Of a stretch of 42,966 nt of DNA, positions 25,652 through 33,991 are shown in pieces (position 1 is the first letter of the stretch; every line of letters begins with the position of its first letter). Under the pieces are notes generated by a model. The model was not told the DNA's origin. It saw nothing but the letters and a program-made list of their open reading frames with translations, and searched no databases. This DNA is from Patescibacteria group bacterium (lineage in GTDB: Bacteria; Patescibacteriota; Minisyncoccia; Phycocordibacterales; Phycocordibacteraceae): the NCBI GenBank assembly GCA_004296925.1, contig SCVI01000050.1, positions 1-42,966 of the forward strand, read 5' to 3'. The translations under genes were made by a program, and so were the position numbers.

Positions 25652-26281
25652 ATGGCAGCAATTAAACACAAAGCCCAGCGCGTCGCGCTTTTCATAGACA
25701 CACAAAATTTATATCATAGTGCAAAAAACCTTTATCATGCGCGCGTTAACTTCGCGAACGTTCTCAAAGATGCCGTTGCAGGACGTATTCTTATCCGCGC
25801 AGTCGCATATGTCGTAACCACAGAATCAGGCGAGGAGAAAGCGTTTTTTGACGCGCTCACAAAAATAGGAATCGAAACAAAAACGAAAGAGCTCCAAATC
25901 TTTTACGGTGGTGCTAAAAAGGCTGATTGGGATGTGGGTATGGCTGTAGACGCAGTCAAAATGGCACCAAAATTAGATGCGGTAATACTCGCAACAGGGG
26001 ATGGAGACTTTGTACCGTTAGTTGAGTATCTCAAAAACAGTCATGGTACTCAAGTTGAGGTTATGGCATTTGGTAAATCTTCGTCCTCACGACTCCGTGA
26101 AGCGGCCGATGATTTCATAGACATGTCTCTCGAACCAAAAAAATTCCTTATGACGGGTGCGAAATACAATCTTCTCGATATAGCAGCTGGGGCTATTGGT
26201 GCGGGCTCACATGCAGACAAAGATTTCCCTGATGATGAATCAGAGCCGCAAGTAGTGGGCTCAGATACTGACGAGAGATAA
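25652..26281 (+). CDS. NYN domain (LabA/DUF88, PIN-like) protein
   Basis: RVALFIDTQNLYHSAKNLY...KKADWDVGMAVDAVKMAPKLDAVILATGDGDFVPLVEYLKNSHGTQVEVMAFG. Confidence 0.9.
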   Translation: MAAIKHKAQRVALFIDTQNLYHSAKNLYHARVNFANVLKDAVAGRILIRAVAYVVTTESGEEKAFFDALTKIGIETKTKELQIFYGGAKKADWDVGMAVDAVKMAPKLDAVILATGDGDFVPLVEYLKNSHGTQVEVMAFGKSSSSRLREAADDFIDMSLEPKKFLMTGAKYNLLDIAAGAIGAGSHADKDFPDDESEPQVVGSDTDER

Positions 26282-26350
26282 TTAACGTGCTCTCGTAGAC
26301 TGTGACGAGTGAGGGTGATTTTGTTATAGTTCAGGTATTACTTTAACTTA

Positions 26351-26426
26351 GCGAAACGCTTAGATAGGTAGGCTTCAAGAAATACTTGAGACCTAAAATC
26401 TAAGCGGTTCGCATACTAGTGTATGC
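26351..26426 (+). promoter_or_regulatory. Structured pnp 5' leader: long stem plus start-codon hairpin
   Basis: GCGAAACGCTTAGAT (26351-26365) pairs with ATCTAAGCGGTTCGC (26398-26412), 14/15; GCATAC-TAGT-GTATGC (26411-26426) includes ATG 26423. Confidence 0.7.
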
Positions 26427-28633
26427 AAAAAAAAGAATTCTCGACCGAGATTGGTGGTAAAACTCTCACCGCGACATTCACCGACCTTGCGGAACAAGCG
26501 CACGGGAGTGTACTTGTTCGTTACGGCAACACCATTGTTATGGCGACTGCTGTTATGGGGAAAAAGGAACGAACCGATATCGATTATTTTCCACTGACCG
26601 TAGAGTACGAGGAAAAATTTTATGCGTCAGGCCAAATCCTCGGCTCTCGTTTTATGCGAAGAGAAGGACGACCTTCAGAAGAAGCGGTGCTTTCAGGACG
26701 CGTCATCGATAGGACTATCCGACCACTATTTGATCATAATCTCCGACAAGATGTACAAGTTGTCACATCGGTACTTTCGATAGACGAAGACGATCCAGAT
26801 GTAGTGGCTGTAAACGCAGCATCTATTGCGACAGCGGTATCTTCTATTCCCTGGGGAGGCCCAGTATCTGCAGTACGAATCGGAATGAAAAGAGGTTCGG
26901 ACGAACTTGAAGTCAATCCTACGTACGCTTCAAGAGACAGCGAAAACACAATTCTTGATGTGTTGGTGTGCGGTAAAGACGGAGTTATCACCATGATTGA
27001 GGTCGGCGCTAAGGAGGTTTCTGAAGATGTATTAATTCAGGCGTTCGAAAAAGGTGTTGCTGAAATTGAAAAAATACAAGAGTTTCAGAAAAAAATAATT
27101 GCTGAAATTGGCAAAATAAAAAAAGAGGTTCCTGAGCGAGTCACTAACCCAGAAATTGTGAAGCTCTTTGATGAACTTGGTAATGCGTTCTCAGAAGGAG
27201 TATTTAGTAACACCCCAGGAAAAGAAGAGATGGGAAGAGTGAAAGATGCATTTATTAAGCGCGTAGCAGAACTGTTTCCAACAGAAACAAAAGCCGCTGA
27301 CGTGTACTTTGATGCGCAAGTAGAAAAACTAATGCGTGAAAGGGCTATTGAAAAAGGGGAGCGAGTGGACGGTAGAAAAATGGATGAACTTCGACCGCTC
27401 TATGCAGAAGCGGGTGGTTTTTCTCCAATACTTCATGGTTCTGGAGTGTTCTATCGCGGAGGAACTCATGTATTTTCTGCTCTCACACTTGGCGGACCAG
27501 ATGACTCTCTCATTGTTGATTCTATAGAGGGCCGAGAGCAGAAAAAAAGATTTATGCACCACTACAACTTCCCACCATTTTCAGTCGGTGAAACAGGACG
27601 CTTTGGTGGCATGAATAGACGCATGATTGGCCACGGAGCATTGGCAGAAAAAGCTCTCTCAGCTGTCATCCCACCAAAAGAAACATTCCCTTACACTATT
27701 CGTCTTGTATCTGAAGCCTTTTCATCAAATGGTTCGACATCAATGGGATCGGTCTGTGCGTCTGTTCTCGCACTGATGGATGGGGGAGTTCCCATAAAAG
27801 CTCCTGTTGCAGGAATTGCGATGGGAATCTTTTACGATAGTCCATCGCGTTACGCTGTGATGACTGATATACAAGGACCAGAAGATCATCACGGAGACAT
27901 GGACTTTAAAGTTGCCGGTACCGCAGAAGGTGTAACCGCAATTCAGCTCGACGTGAAAGTTGAAGGTGTTCCTGTAGCAGTGCTCACCGAAGGATTAGCA
28001 TCTGCAAAACGTGCACGTCTTCAAATTCTCGCCCGAATGAACGAGGCAATTTCTGCGCCACGACCAGATATTTCGCCGCGTGCTCCGAAAATAGTTTCAC
28101 TCACTGTCCCAGTAGATATGATTGGTATGGTAATAGGCCCTCAAGGAAAAAACATTAGAAAGATTGAAGAGGAAACGGGAGTTACCTCCGTGACCATCGA
28201 AGATGACGGGACTGTCTTTGTCACCGGCAAAGGGGACGCCCCAGAAAAAGCCGCGAACATAATTAAAGACATGACGAGAGTATTTCATTCGGGCGACGTA
28301 ATAGAAGGTGAGGTAACGCGACTAATGAACTTTGGTGCATTTGTGCGCATCGGAGGGAAGGCAGAAGGATTGGTGCATATTTCCGAAATTGCACCATTTA
28401 AAATTGCGACGGTAGAAGAGGCCCTTGCAGTTGGTGAAAAAGTAAAAGTTGTAGTGAAAGAAATTGATGACCAAGGACGAGTAAATCTCTCTATTAAAAT
28501 GATTGATCCTGAGTTCGCGGTACGCAAAAATTTAAAACCTGCGGAAAATGATTCTTCGGGAGGAGAGAGAAGGGGTTACAATGATAGACAGAATGGCGGA
28601 GGAAACAGAAATGGAGGAGGGCATCGTTGGTGA
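26423..28633 (+). CDS. pnp: Polynucleotide phosphorylase
   Basis: Two RNase PH domains, KH (VDMIGMVIGPQGKNIRKIEEETG), S1 (GDVIEGEVTRLMNFGAFVRIGGKAEGLVHISEI). Confidence 0.97.
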   Translation: MQKKEFSTEIGGKTLTATFTDLAEQAHGSVLVRYGNTIVMATAVMGKKERTDIDYFPLTVEYEEKFYASGQILGSRFMRREGRPSEEAVLSGRVIDRTIRPLFDHNLRQDVQVVTSVLSIDEDDPDVVAVNAASIATAVSSIPWGGPVSAVRIGMKRGSDELEVNPTYASRDSENTILDVLVCGKDGVITMIEVGAKEVSEDVLIQAFEKGVAEIEKIQEFQKKIIAEIGKIKKEVPERVTNPEIVKLFDELGNAFSEGVFSNTPGKEEMGRVKDAFIKRVAELFPTETKAADVYFDAQVEKLMRERAIEKGERVDGRKMDELRPLYAEAGGFSPILHGSGVFYRGGTHVFSALTLGGPDDSLIVDSIEGREQKKRFMHHYNFPPFSVGETGRFGGMNRRMIGHGALAEKALSAVIPPKETFPYTIRLVSEAFSSNGSTSMGSVCASVLALMDGGVPIKAPVAGIAMGIFYDSPSRYAVMTDIQGPEDHHGDMDFKVAGTAEGVTAIQLDVKVEGVPVAVLTEGLASAKRARLQILARMNEAISAPRPDISPRAPKIVSLTVPVDMIGMVIGPQGKNIRKIEEETGVTSVTIEDDGTVFVTGKGDAPEKAANIIKDMTRVFHSGDVIEGEVTRLMNFGAFVRIGGKAEGLVHISEIAPFKIATVEEALAVGEKVKVVVKEIDDQGRVNLSIKMIDPEFAVRKNLKPAENDSSGGERRGYNDRQNGGGNRNGGGHRW

Positions 28634-29837
28634 TAGCTTGCTTCAAAAAGAGATCGATGGAATAACGACTCCTTCGAAGGGCGCGACTGTTTCTATATCT
28701 GATGAACTACTAGCCGCAGCATCAAAGGAGATACCTGAGAAACCGGTTACTGTCAAAAAGGATTCTGTTATTAAACAGCCGGTATCTTTTGAAACGCTTG
28801 TTAAAACGCTCGAACATTCTAACGCACCAACACCAACACCAACACCAACACCAACACCAACACCAACACCAACACCAACACCAACACCAACACCAACACC
28901 AACACCAACACCAACACCAACACCAACACCAAAGAGTGTACTGCCGACACCATCGAATCACCCAGCGTCACTACAAGACGCTATTACTCCAAAACAAAAT
29001 GAGGTGAAGGAAACCGTCACACCAGAAGGGTTACCTCGAATTCGAACCTACGCTACTGACATGAGTGAGGAAATTAGAAAACGAGGAAGCACTATAAGTT
29101 CAATTGTTGGAGCTGAACAAAAACGCGCTCAAGAATCGGGAGTTTATGATGACCCTCGTCCAAAACGAAACCGTATCATGATGTTTCTATTAGGAACAGC
29201 ATTCCTTTTCTTACTTGGCGCAGGAGCGCTTGGTCTAGCGCTACTTAAAGGACCTGAAAAAGAAGTAGTACCTCAACGCGTAGCGCTTATTCCAACAAAT
29301 AAATTTGAATTAATTCCTCTCGATACAAGCGCCTCGTTAGCCCAGATACTTGGTTCTGTGCGGAACACAGCAACGCTTAGTTTAGGGGAGGTTGAAGAGA
29401 TCGGTGTAACGCAAAACGGGATTTCCCTTTCTCCAGAAGAAATTCTTACAGCTCTTGGAGCGCCAAATGAACTCGTTCGAAACATTACTCACGTGATGCT
29501 TGGTGTACACGCATTCGACCGAAACCAACCATTTATATTAATTACCGTTATTGCATACGATCGTGCGTTTCAGTCAATGTTGCAATGGGAGCCACGCATG
29601 AATGAAGGTTTAGGAGATTTCTTTAAACCCTCAGGATTGGTGCAAGGTAGTGTAGCGGAGGTTCCGCCAGCGCTCACCTTCACTGACCGAGTACTCCAAA
29701 ACATAGATGTTCGAGAGAGCCAACTTGAATGGCGTATTATGTATACTTTTTTGCGACGCGATTTAATATTGATCACCACAAATGACAGTACGCTTCGAGA
29801 AATTGTCACTAGATTGGGACTTCAAAAAACCCGTTAG
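28611..29837 (+). CDS. Membrane protein with (Pro-Thr)17 linker, unknown function
   Basis: GGAGG then ATG at 28611, overlapping pnp by 23 nt; PT tract; TM FLLGTAFLFLLGAGALGLALL; conserved-looking C-terminal domain. Confidence 0.75.
   Translation: MEEGIVGDSLLQKEIDGITTPSKGATVSISDELLAAASKEIPEKPVTVKKDSVIKQPVSFETLVKTLEHSNAPTPTPTPTPTPTPTPTPTPTPTPTPTPTPTPTPTPKSVLPTPSNHPASLQDAITPKQNEVKETVTPEGLPRIRTYATDMSEEIRKRGSTISSIVGAEQKRAQESGVYDDPRPKRNRIMMFLLGTAFLFLLGAGALGLALLKGPEKEVVPQRVALIPTNKFELIPLDTSASLAQILGSVRNTATLSLGEVEEIGVTQNGISLSPEEILTALGAPNELVRNITHVMLGVHAFDRNQPFILITVIAYDRAFQSMLQWEPRMNEGLGDFFKPSGLVQGSVAEVPPALTFTDRVLQNIDVRESQLEWRIMYTFLRRDLILITTNDSTLREIVTRLGLQKTR
28827..28932 (+). repeat. Hexanucleotide tandem repeat (CCAACA)17 plus CCAA
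   Basis: 17 uninterrupted CCAACA units (28827-28928), encoding (PT)17 in frame. Confidence 0.95.
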
Positions 29838-29890
29838 ATACATATTTCTTCGTAAGTGCGCACACTAATAGTTCATGTTAGGATACTCGC

Positions 29891-30256
29891 ATGCTTACTC
29901 ATACTCAGATAGATTCGTTCAAAAAAATCCTCGAGGAGGAAAAAAAATTACTCGAAACTGAACTGTCAGAACTCGGCAGTCAAAACCCTTCGAACATGTC
30001 GGATTGGGTTCCATCAAAACCTTCTGGAGAAGAGTTTGGTGCTGATATGAATCAGAATGCAGACATTATTGAAGACATGCAAGACAATAGCGGCGCTCTC
30101 AACGAACTTGAAGAAAGACTTCGCAACGTAGTACAGGCGCTCGAAAGAATTCAGGAGGGAACCTACGGAGTATGCGAAGTATCAGACGAACCAATTGAAA
30201 TGGACAGACTCAATGCAAACCCCGCAGCATCTACGTGCACGAAGCACATGCAATAA
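29891..30256 (+). CDS. DksA/TraR-family zinc-finger-like protein with degenerate cysteines
   Basis: LEERLRNVVQALERIQEGTYGVCEVSDEPIEMDRLNANPAASTCTKHMQ: DksA/TraR C-terminal pattern retaining only two Cys. Confidence 0.8.
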   Translation: MLTHTQIDSFKKILEEEKKLLETELSELGSQNPSNMSDWVPSKPSGEEFGADMNQNADIIEDMQDNSGALNELEERLRNVVQALERIQEGTYGVCEVSDEPIEMDRLNANPAASTCTKHMQ

Positions 30257-30370
30257 ATCTGTTCGCGAAATAATTCACACATACAAAACTCCACATACTA
30301 CGATTAACCGTAGTATGTTTGTACACTTCGATGTCTCTCTAGAAAGGAAATTTTAAAGTAGGATACGTAT

Positions 30371-31867
30371 ATGTTTGCTCGAGTGTGCAGCATTCAACCA
30401 GGGTTCCCCACGTCGAGCCAAATAAATGTTGAGGCAGATGTTTCACGCGGACTCTATTCATTTGCAGTAGTAGGACTTGCAAGCAAGGCGGTTGAAGAAG
30501 CGCGTGACAGAATCTCATCGGCCATAAAACATAGCGGGTTTACCTCACCGAAAAGCCACAACCACAAAGTAGTTATTTCACTTGCTCCTGCTGATGTAAG
30601 GAAGGAACGTGCGGTATTTGACTTACCAATGGCGCTTGCATATCTTCTATCGGCTGAGGAAATATCTTTCGATCCGACACAGACTATTTTTTTAGGTGAA
30701 CTTGGTCTTGATGGAACACTACGACCGCTTCGCGGAGTACTCTCTGCAGCAATTGCAGCCAAAAATCTTGGTTTCAATGAAATCATTGTGCCGAAAGAAA
30801 ATGCAGAAGAAGCATCTCTCATTGAAGGCATATATGTTGTGGGTATTGAAACACTTTCTCAAACTATCGAGCACATTACTAAAAAGAAAATTGTCCCTCA
30901 CACGCCACATACTAATCACATACAAGCGCCTACATCTCCACACGTGGACATGTCTGATATCCGTGGACAAGAAACGGCAAAACGAGGCCTCGAGATTGCG
31001 GCTTCCGGTAGACACAACATTGCTTTCATTGGTCCACCAGGTACGGGGAAAACAATGCTCGCGACAGCACTCGCAGGAATTCTTCCTACATTGTCATTTG
31101 AAGAAGCGGTTGAGGTTACCTCAATACATTCAATTGCAGGAACATTAGCGGATACACTCATCTCTTTACCTCCGCTTCGTACACCTCACCACACTTCATC
31201 GTACGTAGCACTCGTTGGTGGAGGTGCATTATTAAAACCTGGCGAAATCACTCTCGCCCACCGAGGAGTTTTATTTTTAGATGAGTTTCCTGAATTTGAG
31301 AGACGAGCACTTGAAGCGCTTCGCGAACCTTTAGAAAATCGATCGATTACTATTGCGCGCGCAGTAGGTTCTGCGATATTTCCTGCAAACATAATGTTGG
31401 TCGCAGCAATGAATCCGCCGAAGCCAAATGCAGACCCGCGAGAAGTAGCGCGTTTTTCAAAAAAACTTTCGGGAGCTATTATCGATCGTATCGATCTCTG
31501 GGTAGACGTGCCTCACGTATCTCACGAAAAATTAAGTGGCGGCGCTTTGGGAGACTCATCCTCAAATATTCGCCAGCGAGTTGAACAAGCGAGGTTTAGA
31601 CAACGCGAGCGAAATTTATCACATACACAATCAGCAATAACAAATAGCGAACTTCCTGGAAAAGTGTTGGGGGTAGGGCTCGGAATAGGAGACGAAGCAA
31701 CAAAAACATTAGCGGATGCAACGAAAACATTTAAATTATCACCTCGTTCATACCATCGAATACTACGACTTGCGCGCACCATCGCTGACTTAGATGAGAG
31801 CGAGAAAGTCACAAAACATCATGTACTCGAAGCACTACAATATCGCCCACGATTTCTACAACATTAA
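30371..31867 (+). CDS. comM: ComM/YifB family Mg-chelatase-like AAA+ ATPase
   Basis: VGLASKAVEEARDRI, DIRGQETAKRGLEIAASGRHNIAFIGPPGTGKTMLATALAGILP, HRGVLFLDEFPEF. Confidence 0.95.
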   Translation: MFARVCSIQPGFPTSSQINVEADVSRGLYSFAVVGLASKAVEEARDRISSAIKHSGFTSPKSHNHKVVISLAPADVRKERAVFDLPMALAYLLSAEEISFDPTQTIFLGELGLDGTLRPLRGVLSAAIAAKNLGFNEIIVPKENAEEASLIEGIYVVGIETLSQTIEHITKKKIVPHTPHTNHIQAPTSPHVDMSDIRGQETAKRGLEIAASGRHNIAFIGPPGTGKTMLATALAGILPTLSFEEAVEVTSIHSIAGTLADTLISLPPLRTPHHTSSYVALVGGGALLKPGEITLAHRGVLFLDEFPEFERRALEALREPLENRSITIARAVGSAIFPANIMLVAAMNPPKPNADPREVARFSKKLSGAIIDRIDLWVDVPHVSHEKLSGGALGDSSSNIRQRVEQARFRQRERNLSHTQSAITNSELPGKVLGVGLGIGDEATKTLADATKTFKLSPRSYHRILRLARTIADLDESEKVTKHHVLEALQYRPRFLQH

Positions 31868-31902
31868 TTTTTCCGAAAGATCCTCATGTTATAAAGACGG
31901 TA

Positions 31903-32625
31903 ATGGCTGACGTACCTACTGCACCAAGCGCATCCCCTAAAAGCAAAGCTGCTTCTTTTTTCAAAGGAAAAAAAAGAATTCCCGAAGATTCTTATAAAGC
32001 ATGGCTAACGTGGGCAATCATAGTAGATTTGCTTTTGTGTTGGTTGCCGGGAGCCGGTAGCGTATACATCAGTTTTTGTTATGGAATATGGTGGCTTAAT
32101 GGATATTATCTCGATAAAGCCACTTCAAAAGCAGTGACTGGTGCCATTGCTGAAATTGTCCCTTTCGTTCCAGCAGCATCTTGGTTTGTTTGGTCTTCAT
32201 ACAAAATTAACAAACTAAATACACAAGCACCGGAAGAGGAGGCGGAACAAGAAGCTGAGGAAAATAAAGCTGTAAAAAATCAAGCAGGGATGTTTGCGTT
32301 TCAGTATGTCGGCGGGAAAAGTGATACTGAAACTAGCGCAGCAAATGACAACCAGCCACGCGCTGAAACAATTGCAAAAACACAAAATCCTCCCCTCCAA
32401 CAAACAGCAAGTACACTTGAAAACAAAAATCCAGAGACGTCTCAAGCAAGCACGTTGGGGCTTTCAGAAAGCGGTGGTTATCAACCACGACAACCTGCGT
32501 TTAGACAAAACGCATCACAAAACAATAATGACCCTGAGTCTCAAACTGACCTATTGAGTGAGCCGCCATTAAACGACGCTGAGTCAGATGATGGGGATTA
32601 TTTTGATAACGCGCGCGCAGCGTAG
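31903..32625 (+). CDS. Hypothetical membrane protein with disordered Gln/Asn-rich C-terminus
   Basis: Hydrophobic segments LTWAIIVDLLLCWLPGAGSVYISFCYGIWW and AIAEIVPFVPAASWFVWSSY; low-complexity tail. Confidence 0.7.
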   Translation: MADVPTAPSASPKSKAASFFKGKKRIPEDSYKAWLTWAIIVDLLLCWLPGAGSVYISFCYGIWWLNGYYLDKATSKAVTGAIAEIVPFVPAASWFVWSSYKINKLNTQAPEEEAEQEAEENKAVKNQAGMFAFQYVGGKSDTETSAANDNQPRAETIAKTQNPPLQQTASTLENKNPETSQASTLGLSESGGYQPRQPAFRQNASQNNNDPESQTDLLSEPPLNDAESDDGDYFDNARAA

Positions 32626-32634
32626 TCTCTCTCC

Positions 32635-33717
32635 TTAGAACGGGTTCGCAGCACCTCGAATCTCGAAGTGAAGGTGCGCTCCAGTCGAACGACCAGTGTT
32701 TCCTGACAATCCAATAACCTGTCCTCGAACGACACTTGAACCAGCACTTACGTTGGTCGCCGACAAATGACCATATACGGTCTGAGTTCCGTTAGAACAT
32801 TGAATGACAATATAATCTCCATATCCGCCGTTCCATCCAGAATCTCGACTCACCATAACCGTACCAGGACATGACGCGAGAATTGATGAACCAATCGGCG
32901 TACTAATATCAACTCCGTTATACCCGTGAATGCCTTGCGATTTTCTACCTCCAATAAGGGGACGCAGATAGTATCCTTCAATTACCGGTCCACCGCTTCC
33001 AAGAATTGGTGCCTTGGTCTTCGCTGATGAAGATACGGCAACGGTGCTATCAACTCCATCAGGAATAACAATTGTATCGCCAACTACGAGCGCTGATTGA
33101 GTAGAAAGATTGTTGAAATCTACTACTTCCTGCATATCTGCTTTATATTTCTTTACAATCGAAGCGAGAGTATCTCCTTTCTTCACGGTATGTTCAATGC
33201 CTGTAATTGGCAAAATAACGAGGGTATCTCCTGGATGCACCGAACGTGCGCTCGTTAAATTGTTTGCCCAAAGAATGGTATTCACAGACACTCCAAACAT
33301 TGAAGCGATTGCAGAGAGCGAATCGCCATCACGCACTACGTAAATAGAAATTTGGGTCGATTTCGGTTTTTCAATTTGAATATCTGCGAGAGTTCCTTCG
33401 GGGCCAGACTCTGGAAGAAGCGCTACACCACCAACAATAGTAATATCTCCACCGCCTTTTGCAGGATTTGGATCAACATTTACTGCAGCTTTCAGGGCCG
33501 GAGTTTTATTGCCGGTTAAAGCTGCTGAATATGTACGTGAATCTGTAAGTGTTGATATGGGGTTAAGAATTGGTGCAAAAAAATCAGAGAGCGAGAACGC
33601 ATGCGCTATGGTACTAATACCAAATAATGGTCCAAGAATAAAAAGGACCAGTGCGAGTACTATGAGTTTCTTATGTAGTGCCTGGCGAAAAGCAGAAAGA
33701 GCACCAGGAACGTTCAA
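32635..33717 (-). CDS. M23 family peptidase with LysM repeats
   Basis: Two LysM motifs (YVVRDGDSLSAIASMFGVSVNTILWANNL; HTVKKGDTLASIVKKYKADMQEVVDFNNL); M23 HGYNGVDIS...YGHLSA...GAHLHFEIR. Confidence 0.93.
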   Translation of the reverse strand: MNVPGALSAFRQALHKKLIVLALVLFILGPLFGISTIAHAFSLSDFFAPILNPISTLTDSRTYSAALTGNKTPALKAAVNVDPNPAKGGGDITIVGGVALLPESGPEGTLADIQIEKPKSTQISIYVVRDGDSLSAIASMFGVSVNTILWANNLTSARSVHPGDTLVILPITGIEHTVKKGDTLASIVKKYKADMQEVVDFNNLSTQSALVVGDTIVIPDGVDSTVAVSSSAKTKAPILGSGGPVIEGYYLRPLIGGRKSQGIHGYNGVDISTPIGSSILASCPGTVMVSRDSGWNGGYGDYIVIQCSNGTQTVYGHLSATNVSAGSSVVRGQVIGLSGNTGRSTGAHLHFEIRGAANPF

Positions 33718-33918
33718 TTGTTTCTTTTCAATACGCGATCCTCGTCTCTGAGGTTGCCAATTAGCTTAGACGGAAATGTGGCTCAATAAAGCCACAAAAG
33801 AATTCCAGATGGACAGGAATATAGTAACTATACGTGTGAGAGATTCCAAGTCAACCGTTAAATTAAGATGGGGTGGATAAGGAAAAAACAAATCATTAAT
33901 GGTGAGTGATAAACTATT

Positions 33919-33947
33919 TAAAATGGCTTGATTGAGCCATTTTTTGT
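33919..33947 (+). terminator. Intrinsic terminator-like hairpin upstream of uvrD/pcrA-like gene
   Basis: AAAATGGCT-TGATTG-AGCCATTTTTTG. Confidence 0.65.
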
Positions 33948-33991
33948 TATTTTACCCTATTTTACAATTATTTACTGTTATAGTTTTCATA

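Noticed and set aside
28827-28932. Possible CRISPR-like array
   Set aside because: Pure 6-bp tandem units with no spacers; no cas genes in the window.
28722-28961. Minus-strand ORF rich in Cys-Trp (CWCWCW...)
   Set aside because: Antisense reading of the CCAACA microsatellite; explained by the plus-strand PT-linker gene.
28789-29007. Plus-strand ORF of poly(His-Gln)
   Set aside because: Alternative frame of the same microsatellite inside the longer coding frame.
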